Below, one piece after another: positions 11,996-26,345 of a stretch of 64,000 bases of DNA (position 1 is its first letter; each line of letters starts with the position of its first letter). Below the pieces are notes generated by a model that saw only the letters and a list, made by a program, of their open reading frames with translations, made no database searches and was not told the DNA's origin. This stretch comes from Calliopsis andreniformis (taxonomy: Eukaryota > Arthropoda > Insecta > Hymenoptera > Andrenidae): positions 2,108,001 through 2,172,000 of the forward strand of contig NW_027480493.1 in the NCBI RefSeq assembly GCF_051401765.1. The letters run 5' to 3'. A program made the position numbers and the translations under genes.

Positions 11996-14900
11996 AGGTT
12001 TGAGAATTGAGGACTGAGGATTGACGATTGAGTATTGAGGATTGAGGATTGATGACTGAGGATAGAGGATTGAGGATTGAGGATTGGGTATTGAGGATTG
12101 AAGAATGAGGATTGACGATTCAGGATTGAGGATTGAGGATTGAAGATTGAGGCTTAAGGATTGAGGATTGAGGATTGAAGGTTGAAGATTGGGGATTGAG
12201 GATTGAGGATTGAGGATTGAGTATTGAGGATTGAGAATTGAGGATTGAGGATTGAAAATCGAGGATTAAGGATTGAGGATTGGGGATTGAGGATCTAGGA
12301 TTGGAGATTGACCATTGAGGATTGAGGATTGAGGTTTGAGGATTGAGGAACGAGGATTGAGGATTGAGGATGATGGCTGAGGGATGAGGATTGATGTTTG
12401 AGGAACGAGGATTGAGGATTGAGGATCGAGGACTGCGGATTGACGATTGAGTACTGAAGATTGGGGATTGATGACTGAGGATTGAGGATTGAGTATTGAG
12501 GATTGAGGATTGAGGATTGAAGATTGATGATTGAGTATTGAGGATTGAAGATTGAGGATTGAGGATTCAGGATTGAGGATGGAGGATGAGGGCTGAGGGT
12601 TGAGGATTGAGGTTTGAGTATTGAATACTGAGAATTCAGGATATTCGATTGAGTATTGAGTATTCAGGATTGATGGTTGAGTATTGAGGATTGAGGATTG
12701 AGTATTGAAGATTGAAGATTGAGGTTTGAGGATTGAGGATTGAGAATTGAGGATGAGGACTGAGGGTTGAGGATTGAGGTTTGAGGAACGAGGATTGAGG
12801 ATTGAGAATTGAGGACTGAGGATTGACGATTGAGTATTGACGATTGAGTATTGAGTATTGAGGATTGATGACTGAGGATCGAGGATTGAGGATTGAGGAT
12901 TGAGGATTGAGGATTGAGTATTGAGGATTGAAGATTGAGGATTGAGGACTGAGGATTGAGGATGGAGGATGAGGGCTGAGGGTTGAGGATTGAGATTTGA
13001 GTATTGAATACTGAGAATTCAGGATATTCTATTGAGTATTGAGAATTGAGGATTGATGGTTGAGTATTGAGAACTGAGGATTGAGTATTAAGGATTGAAG
13101 ATTGAGGTTTGAGTATTGAATACTGAGATTTCAGGATATCCGATTGAGTATTGAGAATTGAGGATTGATGGTTGAGTATTGAGGATTGAGGATTGAGTAT
13201 TGAAGATTGAAGATTGAGGTTTGAGGATTGAGGATTGAGAATTGAGGATGAGGACTGAGGGTTGAGGACTGAGGATTGACGATTGAGTATTGAGGATTGA
13301 GGATTGATGACTGAGGATTGAGGATTGAGTATTGAGGATTGGGTATTGAGGATTGAAGGTTGAGTATTGAGGAATGAAGGTTGATGATTGAGGATTGAGG
13401 ATTGTGGATTGTGGATTGAGTGTTGAGGATTGAAGATTGAGTATTGAGGATTGAAGATTGAGTATTCAGGATTGAAGATTGAGGATTGAGGATTGAGACT
13501 TGAGGATTGAGGATTGAGGATTGAAGATTGAGGATTGGGGATTGAGGATTGAGGATTGAGGATTGAGTATTGAGGATTGAGAATTGAGGATTGAGGATTG
13601 AAGATTGAGGATTAAGGATTGAGGATTGGGGATTGAGGATCTAGGATTGGAGATTGACTATTGAGGATTGAGGATTGAGTATTGAGGATTAAGGAACGAG
13701 GATAGAGGATTGAGGATGATGGCAGAGGGTTGAGGATTGATGTTTGAGGAACGAGGATTGAGGATTGAGGATTGAGGACTGCGGATTGACGATTGAGTAT
13801 TGAAGATTGAGGATTGATGACTGAGGATTGAGGATTGCGGATTGAGGATTGAGGATTGAAGATTGAAGATTGAAGATTGAGTATTGAGGATTGAAGATTG
13901 AGGATTGAGGATTGAGGATTGAGGATTGAGGATTGAAGATTGAGAATTGATGATTGAGGATTGAGGATTGAGGATTGAGGATGGAGGATGAAGGCTGAGG
14001 GTTGAGGATTGAGGATGGAGGATGAAGGCTGAGGGTTGAGGATTGTGGTTTGAGTATTGAATACTGAGAATTCAGGATATTCTATTGAGTATTGTGAATT
14101 GAGGGTTGATGGTCGAGTATTGAGGATTGAGGATTGAGTATTGAGGATTGAAGATTGAGGTTTGAGGATTGAGGATTGAGAATTGAGTATGAGGACTGAG
14201 GGTTGAGGATTGAGGTCTGAGGAACGAGGATTGAGGATTGAGAATTGAGGACTGAGGATTGACGATTGAGTATTGAGGATTGAGGACTGATGACTGAGGA
14301 TAGAGGATTGAGGATTGAGGATTGGGTATTGAGGATTGAAGAATGAGGATTGACGATTCAGGATTGAGGATTGAGGATTGAAGATTGAGGCTTGAGGGTT
14401 GAGGATTGAAGATTGAGGATTGAATACTGAGAATTCAGGATATTCTATTGAGTATTGAGAGTTGAGGATTGATGGTTGAGTATTGAGGATTGAAGATTGA
14501 GTATTGAGGATTGAAGATTGAGTGTTCAGGATTGAAGATTGAGGATTGAGGATTGAGACTTGAGGATTGAGGATTGAGGATTGAAGATTGATGATTGGGG
14601 ATTGAGGATTGAGGATTGAGGATTGAGTATTGAGGATTGAGAATTGAGGATTGAGGATTGAAGATTGCGGATTAAGGATTGAGGATTGGGGATTGAGGAT
14701 CTAGGATTGGAGATTGACTATTGAGGATTGAGTATTGAGTATTGAGGATTAAGGAACGAGGATTGAGGATTGAGGATGATGGCTGAGGGTTGAGGATTGA
14801 TGTTTGAGGAACGAGGATTGAGGATTGAGGATTGAGGACTGCGGATTGACGATTGAGTATTGAAGATTGAGGATTGATGACTGAGGATTGAGGATTGAGG

Positions 14901-15476
14901 GTTGAGGATTGAGGATTGAAGATTGAAGATTGAAGATTGAGTATTGAGGATTGAAGATTGAGGATTGAGGATTGAGGATTGAGGATTGAGGATTGATGGT
15001 TGAGAATTGATGATTGAGGATTGAGGATTGAGGATTGAGGATGGAGGATGAAGGCTGAGGGTTGAGGATTGAGGATGGAGGATGAGGGCTGAGGGTTGAG
15101 GATTGAGGTTTGAGTATTGAATACTGAGAATTCAGGATATTCTATTGAGTATTGTGAATTGAGGATTGATGGTCGAGTATTGAGGATTGAGGATTGAGTA
15201 TTGAGGTTTGAAGATTGAGGTTTGAGGATTGAGGATTGAGAATTGAGGATGAGGACTGAGGGTTGAGGATTGAGGTTTGAGGAACGAGGATTGAGGTTTG
15301 AGAATTGAGGACTGAGGATTGACGATTGAGTATTGAGGATTGAGGATTGATGACTGAGGATAGAGGATTGAGGATTGAGGATTGGGTATTGAGGATAGAA
15401 GAATGAGGATTGACGATTCAGGATTGAGGATTGAGGATTGAAGATTGAGGCTTGAGGATTGAGGATTGAGGATTGA
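11996..15476 (+). repeat. HOR block with ~1-kb modules at offsets 2,238 and 3,298
   Basis: Dyad boxes lie at 12632, 13015, 13127 (GATTTC variant), 14068, 14431 and 15128. The module at about 11.11-12.17 kb recurs at 14.41-15.47 kb (box 11133 to 14431 and 11830 to 15128, both 3,298). A sister module at about 13.4-14.4 kb is displaced by 2,238 (the GAGACTTG motif at 11,257 and 13,495). The 12632/13015/13127 trio, with spacings 383 and 112, reappears at 47409/47792/47904, an exact offset of 34,777. This shows exchange of whole modules over at least 35 kb. Confidence 0.85.
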
Positions 15477-17009
15477 CGATTGAGTATTGAGGATTGAGGA
15501 TTGATGACTGAGGATTGAGGATTGAGTATTGAAGATTGGGTATTGAGGATTGAAGAATGAGGATTGACGATTCAGGATTGAGGATTGAGGATTGAAGATT
15601 GAGTATTGAGGATTGAGGGTTGATGATTGAGGATTGAGGATTGTGGATTGTGGATTGAGGGTTGAGGATTGAAGATTGAGTATTGAGGATTGAAGATTGA
15701 GTATTCAGGATTGAAGATTGAGGATTGAGGATTGAGTATTGAGTATTGAGGTTTGAGGTTCGTTGATTGATGATTGAGGACTGAGGATTGAGGATTGAGG
15801 ATTGAGGATTGAGCATTGAGGATTGAAGATTGAGGACTGGGGATTGAGGATTGAAGATTGAGGATTAAGGATTGAGGATTGGGGATTGAGTATCTAGGAT
15901 TGGAGATTGATTATTCAGGATTGAAGATTGAGGATTGAGGATTGAGGATTGAGAATTGAGAATTGAGGATGAGGACTGAGGGTTGAGGATTGAGGTTTGA
16001 AGAATGAGGATTGAGGATTGAGTATTGAGGATTGAGGATTGAGGATTGAGTATTGAGGATTGAGTTATGAAGATTGAGTATCCATGACTGATGATTGAGG
16101 ATTGAGGATTGAGGATTGAGGATTGAGGATTGAAGGATGAGAATTGATGATTGAGGATTGAGGATTGAGGATTGAGGATTGAGGATTGAGGATTGAGGAT
16201 TGAGGATTGAGGATTGAGGATTGAGGATTGAGGATTGAAGATTGAGGATTGGGGATTGAGGATTGATTATTCAGGGTTGAAGATTGAGGATTGAGGATTG
16301 AGGATTGAGAATTGAGAATTGAGGATGAGGACTGAGGGTTGAGGATTGAGGTTTGAAGAATGAGGATTGAGGATTGAGGATTGAGGATTGAGGATTGAGG
16401 ATTGAGTATTGAGGATTGAGTTATGAAGATTGAGTATTCATGACTGATGATTGAGGATTGAGGATTGAGGATTGACGGTTGAGGATTGAAGATTGAGAAT
16501 TGATGATTGAGGATTGAGGATTGAGAATTGAGGATTGAGGATTGAGGATTGAGGATTGAAGATTGAGGATTGAGGATTGAGGATTGAAGATTGAGGATTG
16601 GGGATTGAGGATTGAGCATTGAGTATTGAGAATCGAAGATTGAGTATTGAGGATTGAAGATAGAGGTTTGAGAATTGAGGATTGAGAATGGAGGATGAGG
16701 GCTGAGGGTTGAAGATTGAGGTTTGAGTGTTGAATGCTGAGAATTCAGGATATTCTATTGAGTATTGACAATTGAGGATTGATGGTTGCGTATTGAGGAT
16801 TGAGGATTGAGTATTGAGTATTGAGAGTTGAAGGTTGAGGATTGGGGATTGAGGATTGAGGATTGAGAATTGAGAATCGAAGATTGAGTATTGAGGATTG
16901 AAGATTGAGGTTTGAGGATTGAGGATTGAGGATGGAGGATGAGGGCTGAGGGTCGAGGATTGAGGTTTGAGTATTGAATACTGAGAAATCAGGATATTCT
17001 ATTGAGTAT
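15477..17009 (+). repeat. Partial copy of the 1.1-2.3 kb segment with insertion
   Basis: The segment matches about 1.1-2.3 kb. The offset is 14,348 on its left and 14,592 on its right, so it carries about 244 extra bases, including a second GTTATGAAG...CATGAC box. Dyad boxes are at 16741 (AATGCTG upstream half) and 16985 (GAAATC variant, EcoRI lost). No gene is seen. Confidence 0.8.
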
Positions 17010-20000
17010 TGAGAATTGAGGATTGATGGTTGCGTATTGAGGATTGAGGATTGAGTATTGAGTATTGAGGATTGAAGATTGAGGTTTGAGGATTGAGGAT
17101 TGAGGATTGAGGATGAGGACTGAGGGTTGAGGATTGAGGTTTGAGGAACGAGGATTGAAAATTGAGAATTGAGGACTGAGGATTGAGGATTGAGGATTGA
17201 GGATTGAGGATTGAGGATGATGGCTGAGTGTTGAGGATTGAGGTTTGAGGACTGAGGATTGAGGATTGAGAATTGAGTATTCATGACTGATGATTGAGGA
17301 TTGAGGATTGAGGATTGACGATTGAGGATTGAAGATTGAGAATTGATGATTGAGGATTGAGGATTGAGAATTGAGTATTGAGGATTGAAGATTGAGGTTT
17401 GAGGATTGAGGATTGAGAATTGAGGATGAGGACTGAGGGTTGAGGATTGAGGTTTGAGGAACGAGGATTGAAAATTGAGAATTGAGGACTGAGGATTGAG
17501 GATTGAGGATTGAGGATTGAGGATTGAGGATGATGGCTGAGTGTTGAGGATTGAGGTTTGAGGACTGAGGATTGAGGATTGAGAATTGAGTATTCATGAC
17601 TGACGATTGAGGATTGAGGATTGAGGATTGAGGATTGAGGATTGAGGATTGAAGATTGAGTATTGATGATTGAGGATTGAGGATTGAGGATTGAGGATTG
17701 AGGATTGAGGATTGAGGATTGAAGATTGAGAATTGGGGATTGAGGATTGAGGATTGAGAATTGAGAATCGAAGATTGAGTATTGAGGATTGAAGATTGAG
17801 GTTTGAGGATTGAGGATTGAGCATGGAGGATGAGGGCTGAGGGTTGAGGACTGAGGTTTGAGTATTGAATACTGAGAATTCAGGATATTCTATTGAGTAT
17901 TGAGAGTTGAGGATTGATGGTTGATTATTGAGGATTGAGGATTGAGTATTGAGGATTGAGGATTGAGGTTTGGGGATTGAGGATTGAGAATTGAGGATGA
18001 GGACTGAGGGTTGAGGATTGAGGTTTGAGGAACGAGGATTGAGGATTGAGGATTGAGAATTGAGGATTGAGGATTGAGGGTTGAAGATTGAGGATTGGGC
18101 ATTGAGGATTGAAGAATGAGGATTGAGGGTTGAGGGTTGAGGACTGAGGATTTCAGATTGGGTAGTGAGGATTGAGGATTGAAGATTGAGGATTGAGGAT
18201 TGAGGATTGAGAATTGAGAATTGAGGATGAGGACTGAGGGTTGAGGGTTGAGGGTTGATGTTTGAAGAATGAGGATTGAGGATTGAGGACTGAGGATTGA
18301 GGATTGAGCATTGAGGATTGAGTTATGAAGATTGAGTATTCATGACTGATGATTGAGGATTGAGGATTGAGGATTGAGGATTGAGGATTGAGGATTGAGG
18401 ATTGAAGATTGAGTATTGATGATTGAGGATTGAGGATTGAGGATTGAGGTTTGAGGATTGAGGATTGAAGATTGAGGATTGGGGATTGAGGATTGAGGAT
18501 TGAGAATTGAGAATCGAAGATTGAGTATTGAGGATTGAAGATTGAGGTTTGAGGATTGAGGATTGAGCATGGAGGATGAGGGCTGAGGGTTGAGGTTTGA
18601 GGTTTGAGTATTGAATACTGAGAATTCAGGATATTCTATTGAGTATTGAGAGTTGAGGATTGATGGTTGAGTATTGAGGATTGAGGGTTGAGTATTGAGG
18701 ATTGAAGAGTGAGGTTTGAGGATTGAGGATTGAGAATTGAGGATGAGGACTGAGGATAGAGGGTTGGGGATTGAGGACGAGGACTGACGGTTGAGGATTG
18801 AGGTTTGAGGTTTGATGATTGAGGATTGAGGACTGAGGATTGAGGATTGTCGATTGAGGATTGAGCATTGAGGATTGAAGATTGAGGACTGGGGATTGAG
18901 GTTTGAAGATTGAGGATTAAGGATTGAGGATTGGGGATTGAGGATCTAGGATTGGAGATTGATTATTCAGGATTGAAGATTGAGGATTGAGGATTGAGTA
19001 TTGAGAATTGAGAATTGAGGATGAGGACTGAGGGTTGAGGATTGAGGTTTGAAGAATGAGGATTGAGGATTGAGGATTGAGGATTGAGGATTGAGGATTG
19101 AGGATTGAGTTATGAAGATTGAGTATTCATGACTCATGATTGAGGATTGAGAATTGAGGATTGAGGATTGAGGATTGAGGATTGAGGATTGAAGATTGAG
19201 TATTGATGATTGAGGATTGAGTATTGATGATTGAGGATTGAGGATTGAGGATTGAGGATTGAGGATTGAGGATTGAAGATTGAGGATTGGGGATTGAGGA
19301 TTGAGGATTGAGAATTGAGAATCGAAGATTGAGTATTGAGGATTGAAGATTGAGGTTTGAGGATTGAGGATTGAGCATGGAGGATGAGGGCTGAGTGTTG
19401 AGGATTGTGGTTTGAGTATTGAATACTGAGAATTCAGGATATTGTATTGAGTATTGAGAGTTGAGGATTGATGGTTGAGTATTGAGGATTGAGGGTTGAG
19501 TATTGAGAATTGAGAATTGAGGATTGAGGATTGAAGATTGAGGATGAAGGATTGAGGATTGGGGATTGAGGGTCTAGGATTGGAGATCGACTATTGAGGA
19601 TTGAGGATTGAGTATTGAGGATTGAGGAACGAGTATTGAGGATTGAGGATGATGGCTCAGGGTTGAGTATTGATGTTTGAGGAACGAGGATTGAGGATTG
19701 AGGATTGAGGACTGCGGATTGACGATTGAGTATTGAAGATTGAGGATTGATGACTGAGGATTGAGGACTGAGGATTAAGGATTGAGGTTTGAGGATTGAG
19801 GATTGAAGATTGAGGATTGGGGATTGAGGATTGAGGATTGAGAATTGAGAATCGAAGATTGAGTATTGAGGATTGAAGATTGAGGTTTGAGGATTGAGGA
19901 TTGAGCATGGAGGATGAGGGCTGAGGGTTGAGGTTTGAGGTTTGAGTATTGAATACTGAGAGTTCAGGGTATTCTATTGAGTATTGAGAGTTGAGGATTG

Positions 20001-21714
20001 ATGGTTGAGTATTGAGGATTGAGGGTTGAGTATTGAGGATTGAAGAGTGAGGTTTGAGGATTGAGGATTGAGAATTGAGGATGAGGACTGAGGATAGAGT
20101 GTTGGGGATTGAGGACGAGGACTGACGGTTGAGGATTGAGGTTTGAGGTTTGATGATTGAGGATTGAGGACTGAGGATTGAGGATTGTCGATTGAGGATT
20201 GAGCATTGAGGATTGAAGATTGAGGACTGGGGATTGAGGTTTGAAGATTGAGGATTAAGGATTGAGGATTGGGGATTGAAGATTGAGGTTTGAGGATTGA
20301 GGATTGAGGATGGAGGATGAGGGCTGAGGGTTGAGGATTGAGGTTTGAGTATTGAATACTGAGAATTCAGGATATTCTATTGAGTATTGAGAATTGAGGA
20401 TTGATGGTTGCGTATTGAGGATTGAGGCATGAGTATTGAGTGTTGAGGGTTGAAGTTTGAGGTTTGAGGATTGAGGATTGAGAATTGAGGATGAGGACTG
20501 AGGGTTGAGGATTGAGGTTTGAGGAACGAGGATTGAGGATTGAGAATTGAGGACTGAGAATTGAGAATCGAAGATTGAGTATTGAGGATTGAAGATTGAG
20601 GTTTGAGGATTGAGGATTGAGGATGGAGGATGAGGGCTGAGGGCTGAGTATTGAGGTTTGAGTATTGAATACTGAGAATTCAGGATATTCTATTGAGTAT
20701 TGAGAATTGGGGATTGATGGTTGCGTATTGAGGACTGAGGATTGAGTATTCAGTATTGAGGTTTGAGGTTCGATGATTGAGGATTGAGGACTGAGGATTG
20801 AGGATTGAGGAACGAGGATTGAGGATTGAGAATTGAGGACTGAGAATTGAGAATCGAAGATTGAGTATTGAGGATTGAAGATTGAGGTTTGAGGATTGAG
20901 GATTGAGGATGGAGGATGAGGGCTGAGGGCTGAGTATTGAGGTTTGAGTATTGAATACTGAGAATTCAGGATATTCTATTGAGTATTGAGAATTGGGGAT
21001 TGATGGTTGCGTATTGAGGACTGAGGATTGAGTATTCAGTATTGAGGTTTGAGGTTCGATGATTGAGGATTGAGGACTGAGGATTGAGGATTGAGGATTG
21101 AGGATTGAGCATCGAGGATTGAAGATTGAGGACTGGGGATTGAGGATTGAAGATTGAGGATTAAGGATTGAGGATTGGGGATTGAGTATCTAGGATTGGA
21201 GATTGATTATTCAGGATTGAAGATTGAGGATTGAGGATTGAGGATTGAGAATTGAGAATTGAGGATGAGGACTGAGGGTTGAGGGTTGAGGTTTGAAGAA
21301 TGAGGATTGAGGATTGAGGATTGAGTTATGAAGATTGAGTATTCATGACTGATGATTGAGGATTGAGGATTGAGGTTTGACGATTGAGGATTGAAGATTG
21401 AGAATTGATGATTGAGGATTGAGGATTGAGGATTGAGGATTGAGGATTGAGGATTGAGGATTGAAGATTGAGGATTGAGGATTGAGAATTGAGAATTGAG
21501 GATGAGGACTGAGGGTTGAGGGTTGAGGTTTGAAGAATGAGGATTGAGGATTGAGGATTGAGTTATGAAGATTGAGTATTCATGACTGATGATTGATGAC
21601 TGAGGATTGAGGACTGAGGATTAAGGATTGAGGTTTGAGGATTGAGGATTGAAGATTGAGGATTGGGGATTGAGGATTGAGGATTGAGAATTGAGAATCG
21701 AAGATTGAGTATTG
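17010..21714 (+). repeat. 4.7-kb HOR unit, first copy, with 286-bp and 237-bp local duplications
   Basis: Dyad boxes lie at 17876, 18622, 19430, 19960 (AGTTC variant), 20363, 20676 and 20962. The unit recurs about 4.70 kb to the right (offset 4,703 until about 17.95 kb, 4,870 afterwards, the 167-bp step being extra sequence in the right copy). The box pair 20676/20962 marks a 286-bp tandem duplication that is absent from the homologous place near 5326. Main similarity to the right copy stops near 21,475. The final ~240 bases repeat the sequence 237 bases before them (21,247 against 21,484). Much of the unit also matches 2.5-5.4 kb. Confidence 0.88.
20533..21104 (+). repeat. 286-bp tandem duplication, two units
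   Basis: Dyad boxes 20676 and 20962 and their flanks repeat at 286 bases. The same pair exists at 25546/25832 in the second 4.87-kb unit. At the homologous place near 5326 there is only one copy, so the duplication postdates the split of those two blocks. Each 286-bp unit carries one GAGGAT hexamer, which explains why 286 is one less than a multiple of 7. Confidence 0.8.
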
Positions 21715-24700
21715 AGAATTGAGGATTGATGGTTGCGTATTGAGGATTGAGGATTGAGTATTGAGTATTGAGGATTGAAGATTGAGGTTTGAGGATTGAG
21801 GATTGAGGATTGAGGATGAGGACTGAGGGTTGAGGATTGAGGTTTGAGGAACGAGGATTGAAAATTGAGAATTGAGGACTGAGGATTGAGGATTGAGGAT
21901 TGAGGATTGAGGATTGAGGATGATGGCTGAGTGTTGAGGATTGAGGTTTGAGGACTGAGGATTGAGGATTGAGAATTGAGTATTCATGACTGATGATTGA
22001 GGATTGAGGATTGAGGATTGACGATTGAGGATTGAAGATTGAGAATTGATGATTGAGGATTGAGGATTGAGAATTGAGTATTGAGGATTGAAGATTGAGG
22101 TTTGAGGATTGAGGATTGAGAATTGAGGATGAGGACTGAGGGTTGAGGATTGAGGTTTGAGGAACGAGGATTGAAAATTGAGAATTGAGGACTGAGGATT
22201 GAGGATTGAGGATTGAGGATTGAGGATTGAGGATGATGGCTGAGTGTTGAGGATTGAGGTTTGAGGACTGAGGGTTGAGGATTGAGAATTGAGTATTCAT
22301 GACTGACGATTGAGGATTGAGGATTGAGGATTGAGTATTGAGGATTGAGGATTGAAGATTGAGTATTGATGATTGAGGATTGAGGATTGAGGATTGAGGA
22401 TTCAGGATTGAGGATTGAGGATTGAAGATTGAGAATTGGGGATTGAGGATTGAGGATTGAGAATTGAGAATCGAAGATTGAGTATTGAGGATTGAAGATT
22501 GAGGTTTGAGGATTGAGGATTGAGCATGGAGGATGAGGGCTGAGGGTTGAGGACTGAGGTTTGAGTATTGAATACTGAGAATTCAGGATATTCTATTGAG
22601 TATTGAGAGTTGAGGATTGATGGTTGATTATTGAGGATTGAGGATTGAGTATTGAGGATTGAGGATTGAGGTTTGGGGATTGAGGATTGAGAATTGAGGA
22701 TGAGGACTGAGGGTTGAGGATTGAGGTTTGGGGAACGAGGATTGAGGATTGAGAATTGAGGACTGAGGATTGACGATTGAGTATTGACGATTGAGTATTG
22801 AGTATTGAAGATTGATGACTGAGGATTGAGGATTGAGGATTGAGGATTGAGGATTGAGGATTGAGGAAGATGGCTGAGTGTTGAGGATTGAGGTTTGAGG
22901 ACTGAGGACTGAGGATTGAGGATTGAGAATTGAGGATTGAGGATTGAGGGTTGAAGATTGAGGATTGGGCATTGAGGATTGAAGAATGAGGATTGAGGGT
23001 TGAGGGTTGAGGACTGAGGATTTCAGATTGGGTAGTGAGGATTGAGGATTGAAGATTGAGGATTGAGGATTGAGGATTGAGAATTGAGAATTGAGGATGA
23101 GGACTGAGGGTTGAGGGTTGAGGGTTGATGTTTGAAGAATGAGGATTGAGGATTGAGGACTGAGGATTGAGGATTGAGCATTGAGGATTGAGTTATGAAG
23201 ATTGAGTATTCATGACTGATGATTGAGGATTGAGGATTGAGGATTGAGGATTGAGGATTGAGGATTGAGGATTGAAGATTGAGTATTGATGATTGAGGAT
23301 TGAGGATTGAGGATTGAGGTTTGAGGATTGAGGATTGAAGATTGAGGATTGGGGATTGAGGATTGAGGATTGAGAATTGAGAATCGAAGATTGAGTATTG
23401 AGGATTGAAGATTGAGGTTTGAGGATTGAGGATTGAGCATGGAGGATGAGGGCTGAGGGTTGAGGTTTGAGGTTTGAGTATTGAATACTGAGAATTCAGG
23501 ATATTCTATTGAGTATTGAGAGTTGAGGATTGATGGTTGAGTATTGAGGATTGAGGGTTGAGTATTGAGGATTGAAGAGTGAGGTTTGAGGATTGAGGAT
23601 TGAGAATTGAGGATGAGGACTGAGGATAGAGGGTTGGGGATTGAGGACGAGGACTGACGGTTGAGGATTGAGGTTTGAGGTTTGATGATTGAGGATTGAG
23701 GACTGAGGATTGAGGATTGTCGATTGAGGATTGAGCATTGAGGATTGAAGATTGAGGACTGGGGATTGAGGTTTGAAGATTGAGGATTAAGGATTGAGGA
23801 TTGGGGATTGAGGATCTAGGATTGGAGATTGATTATTCAGGATTGAAGATTGAGGATTGAGGATTGAGTATTGAGAATTGAGAATTGAGGATGAGGACTG
23901 AGGGTTGAGGATTGAGGTTTGAAGAATGAGGATTGAGGATTGAGGATTGAGGATTGAGGATTGAGGATTGAGGATTGAGTTATGAAGATTGAGTATTCAT
24001 GACTCATGATTGAGGATTGAGAATTGAGGATTGAGGATTGAGGATTGAGGATTGAGGATTGAAGATTGAGTATTGATGATTGAGGATTGAGTATTGATGA
24101 TTGAGGATTGAGGATTGAGGATTGAGGATTGAGGATTGAGGATTGAAGATTGAGGATTGGGGATTGAGGATTGAGGATTGAGAATTGAGAATCGAAGATT
24201 GAGTATTGAGGATTGAAGATTGAGGTTTGAGGATTGAGGATTCAGCATGGAGGATGAGGGCTGAGTGTTGAGGATTGTGGTTTGAGTATTGAATACTGAG
24301 AATTCAGGATATTGTATTGCGTATTGAGAGTTGAGGATTGATGGTTGAGTATTGAGGATTGAGGGTTGAGTATTGAGGATTGAGAATTGAGGATTGAGGA
24401 TTGAAGATTGAGGATGAAGGATTGAGGATTGGGGATTGAGGGTCTAGGATTGGAGATTGACTATTGAGGATTGAGGATTGAGTATTGAGGATTGAGGAAC
24501 GAGTATTGAGGATTGAGGATGATGGCTGAGGGTTGAGTATTGATGTTTGAGGAACGAGGATTGAGGATTGAGGATTGAGGACTGCGGATTGACGATTGAG
24601 TATTGAAGATTGAGGATTGATGACTGAGGATTGAGGATTGAGGATTAAGGATTGAGGTTTGAGGATTGAGGATTGAAGATTGAGGATTGGGGATTGAGGA

Positions 24701-26345
24701 TTGAGGATTGAGAATTGAGAATCGAAGATTGAGTATTGAGGATTGAAGATTGAGGTTTGAGGATTGAGGATTGAGCATGGAGGATGAGGGCTGAGGGTTG
24801 AGGTTTGAGGTTTGAGTATTGAATACTGAGAGTTCAGGATATTCTATTGAGTATTGAGAGTTGAGGATTGATGGTTGAGTATTGAGGATTGAGGGTTGAG
24901 TATTGAGGATTGAAGAGTGAGGTTTGAGGATTGAGGATTGAGAATTGAGGATGAGGACTGAGGATAGAGTGTTGGGGATTGAGGACGAGGACTGACGGTT
25001 GAGGATTGAGGTTTGAGGTTTGATGATTGAGGATTGAGGACTGAGGATTGAGGATTGTCGATTGAGGATTGAGCATTGAGGATTGAAGATTGAGGACTGG
25101 GGATTGAGGTTTGAAGATTGAGGATTAAGGATTGAGGATTGGGGATTGAAGATTGAGGTTTGAGGATTGAGGATTGAGGATGGAGGATGAGGGCTGAGGG
25201 TTGAGGATTGAGGTTTGAGTATTGAATACTGAGAATTCAGGATATTCTATTGAGTATTGAGAATTGAGGATTGATGGTTGCGTATTGAGGATTGAGGCAT
25301 GAGTATTGAGTGTTGAGGGTTGAAGTTTGAGGTTTGAGGATTGAGGATTGAGAATTGAGGATGAGGACTGAGGGTTGAGGATTGAGGTTTGAGGAACGAG
25401 GATTGAGGATTGAGAATTGAGGACTGAGAATTGAGAATCGAAGATTGAGTATTGAGGATTGAAGATTGAGGTTTGAGGATTGAGGATTGAGGATGGAGGA
25501 TGAGGGCTGAGGGCTGAGTATTGAGGTTTGAGTATTGAATACTGAGAATTCAGGATATTCTATTGAGTATTGAGAATTGGGGATTGATGGTTGCGTATTG
25601 AGGACTGAGGATTGAGTATTCAGTATTGAGGTTTGAGGTTCGATGATTGAGGATTGAGGACTGAGGATTGAGGATTGAGGAACGAGGATTGAGGATTGAG
25701 AATTGAGGACTGAGGATTGAGAATCGAAGATTGAGTATTGAGGATTGAAGATTGAGGTTTGAGGATTGAGGATTGAGGATGGAGGATGAGGGCTGAGGGC
25801 TGAGTATTGAGGTTTGAGTATTGAATACTGAGAATTCAGGATATTCTATTGAGTATTGAGAATTGGGGATTGATGGTTGCGTATTGAGGACTGAGGATTG
25901 AGTATTCAGTATTGAGGTTTGAGGTTCGATGATTGAGGATTGAGGACTGAGGATTGAGGATTGAGGATTGAGGATTGAGCATCGAGGATTGAAGATTGAG
26001 GACTGGGGATTGAGGATTGAAGATTGAGGATTAAGGATTGAGGATTGGGGATTGAGTATCTAGGATTGGAGATTGATTATTCAGGATTGAAGATTGAGGA
26101 TTGAGGATTGAGGATTGAGAATTGAGAATTGAGGATGAGGACTGAGGGTTGAGGGTTGAGGTTTGAAGAATGAGGATTGAGGATTGAGGATTGAGTTATG
26201 AAGATTGAGTATTCATGACTGATGATTGAGGATTGAGGATTGAGGATTGACGATTGAGGATTGAAGATTGAGAATTGATGATTGAGGATTGAGGATTGAG
26301 GATTGAGGATTGAGGATTGAGGATTGAGGATTGAAGATTGAGGAT
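21715..26345 (+). repeat. 4.87-kb HOR unit, second copy
   Basis: Dyad boxes at 22579, 23492, 24300, 24830 (AGTTC variant), 25233, 25546 and 25832 pair with those of the first copy. The 286-bp duplication (25546/25832) is present here too, so it arose before the 4.7-kb duplication or was copied with it. An extra 167 bases lie at about 22,760-22,925 and bring in a GACGATT-rich stretch followed by a GATGGCTGAGTG motif. Similarity ends near 26,345, where this copy reads GATTGGGGATT and the other continues with GAGGATT. Confidence 0.88.
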
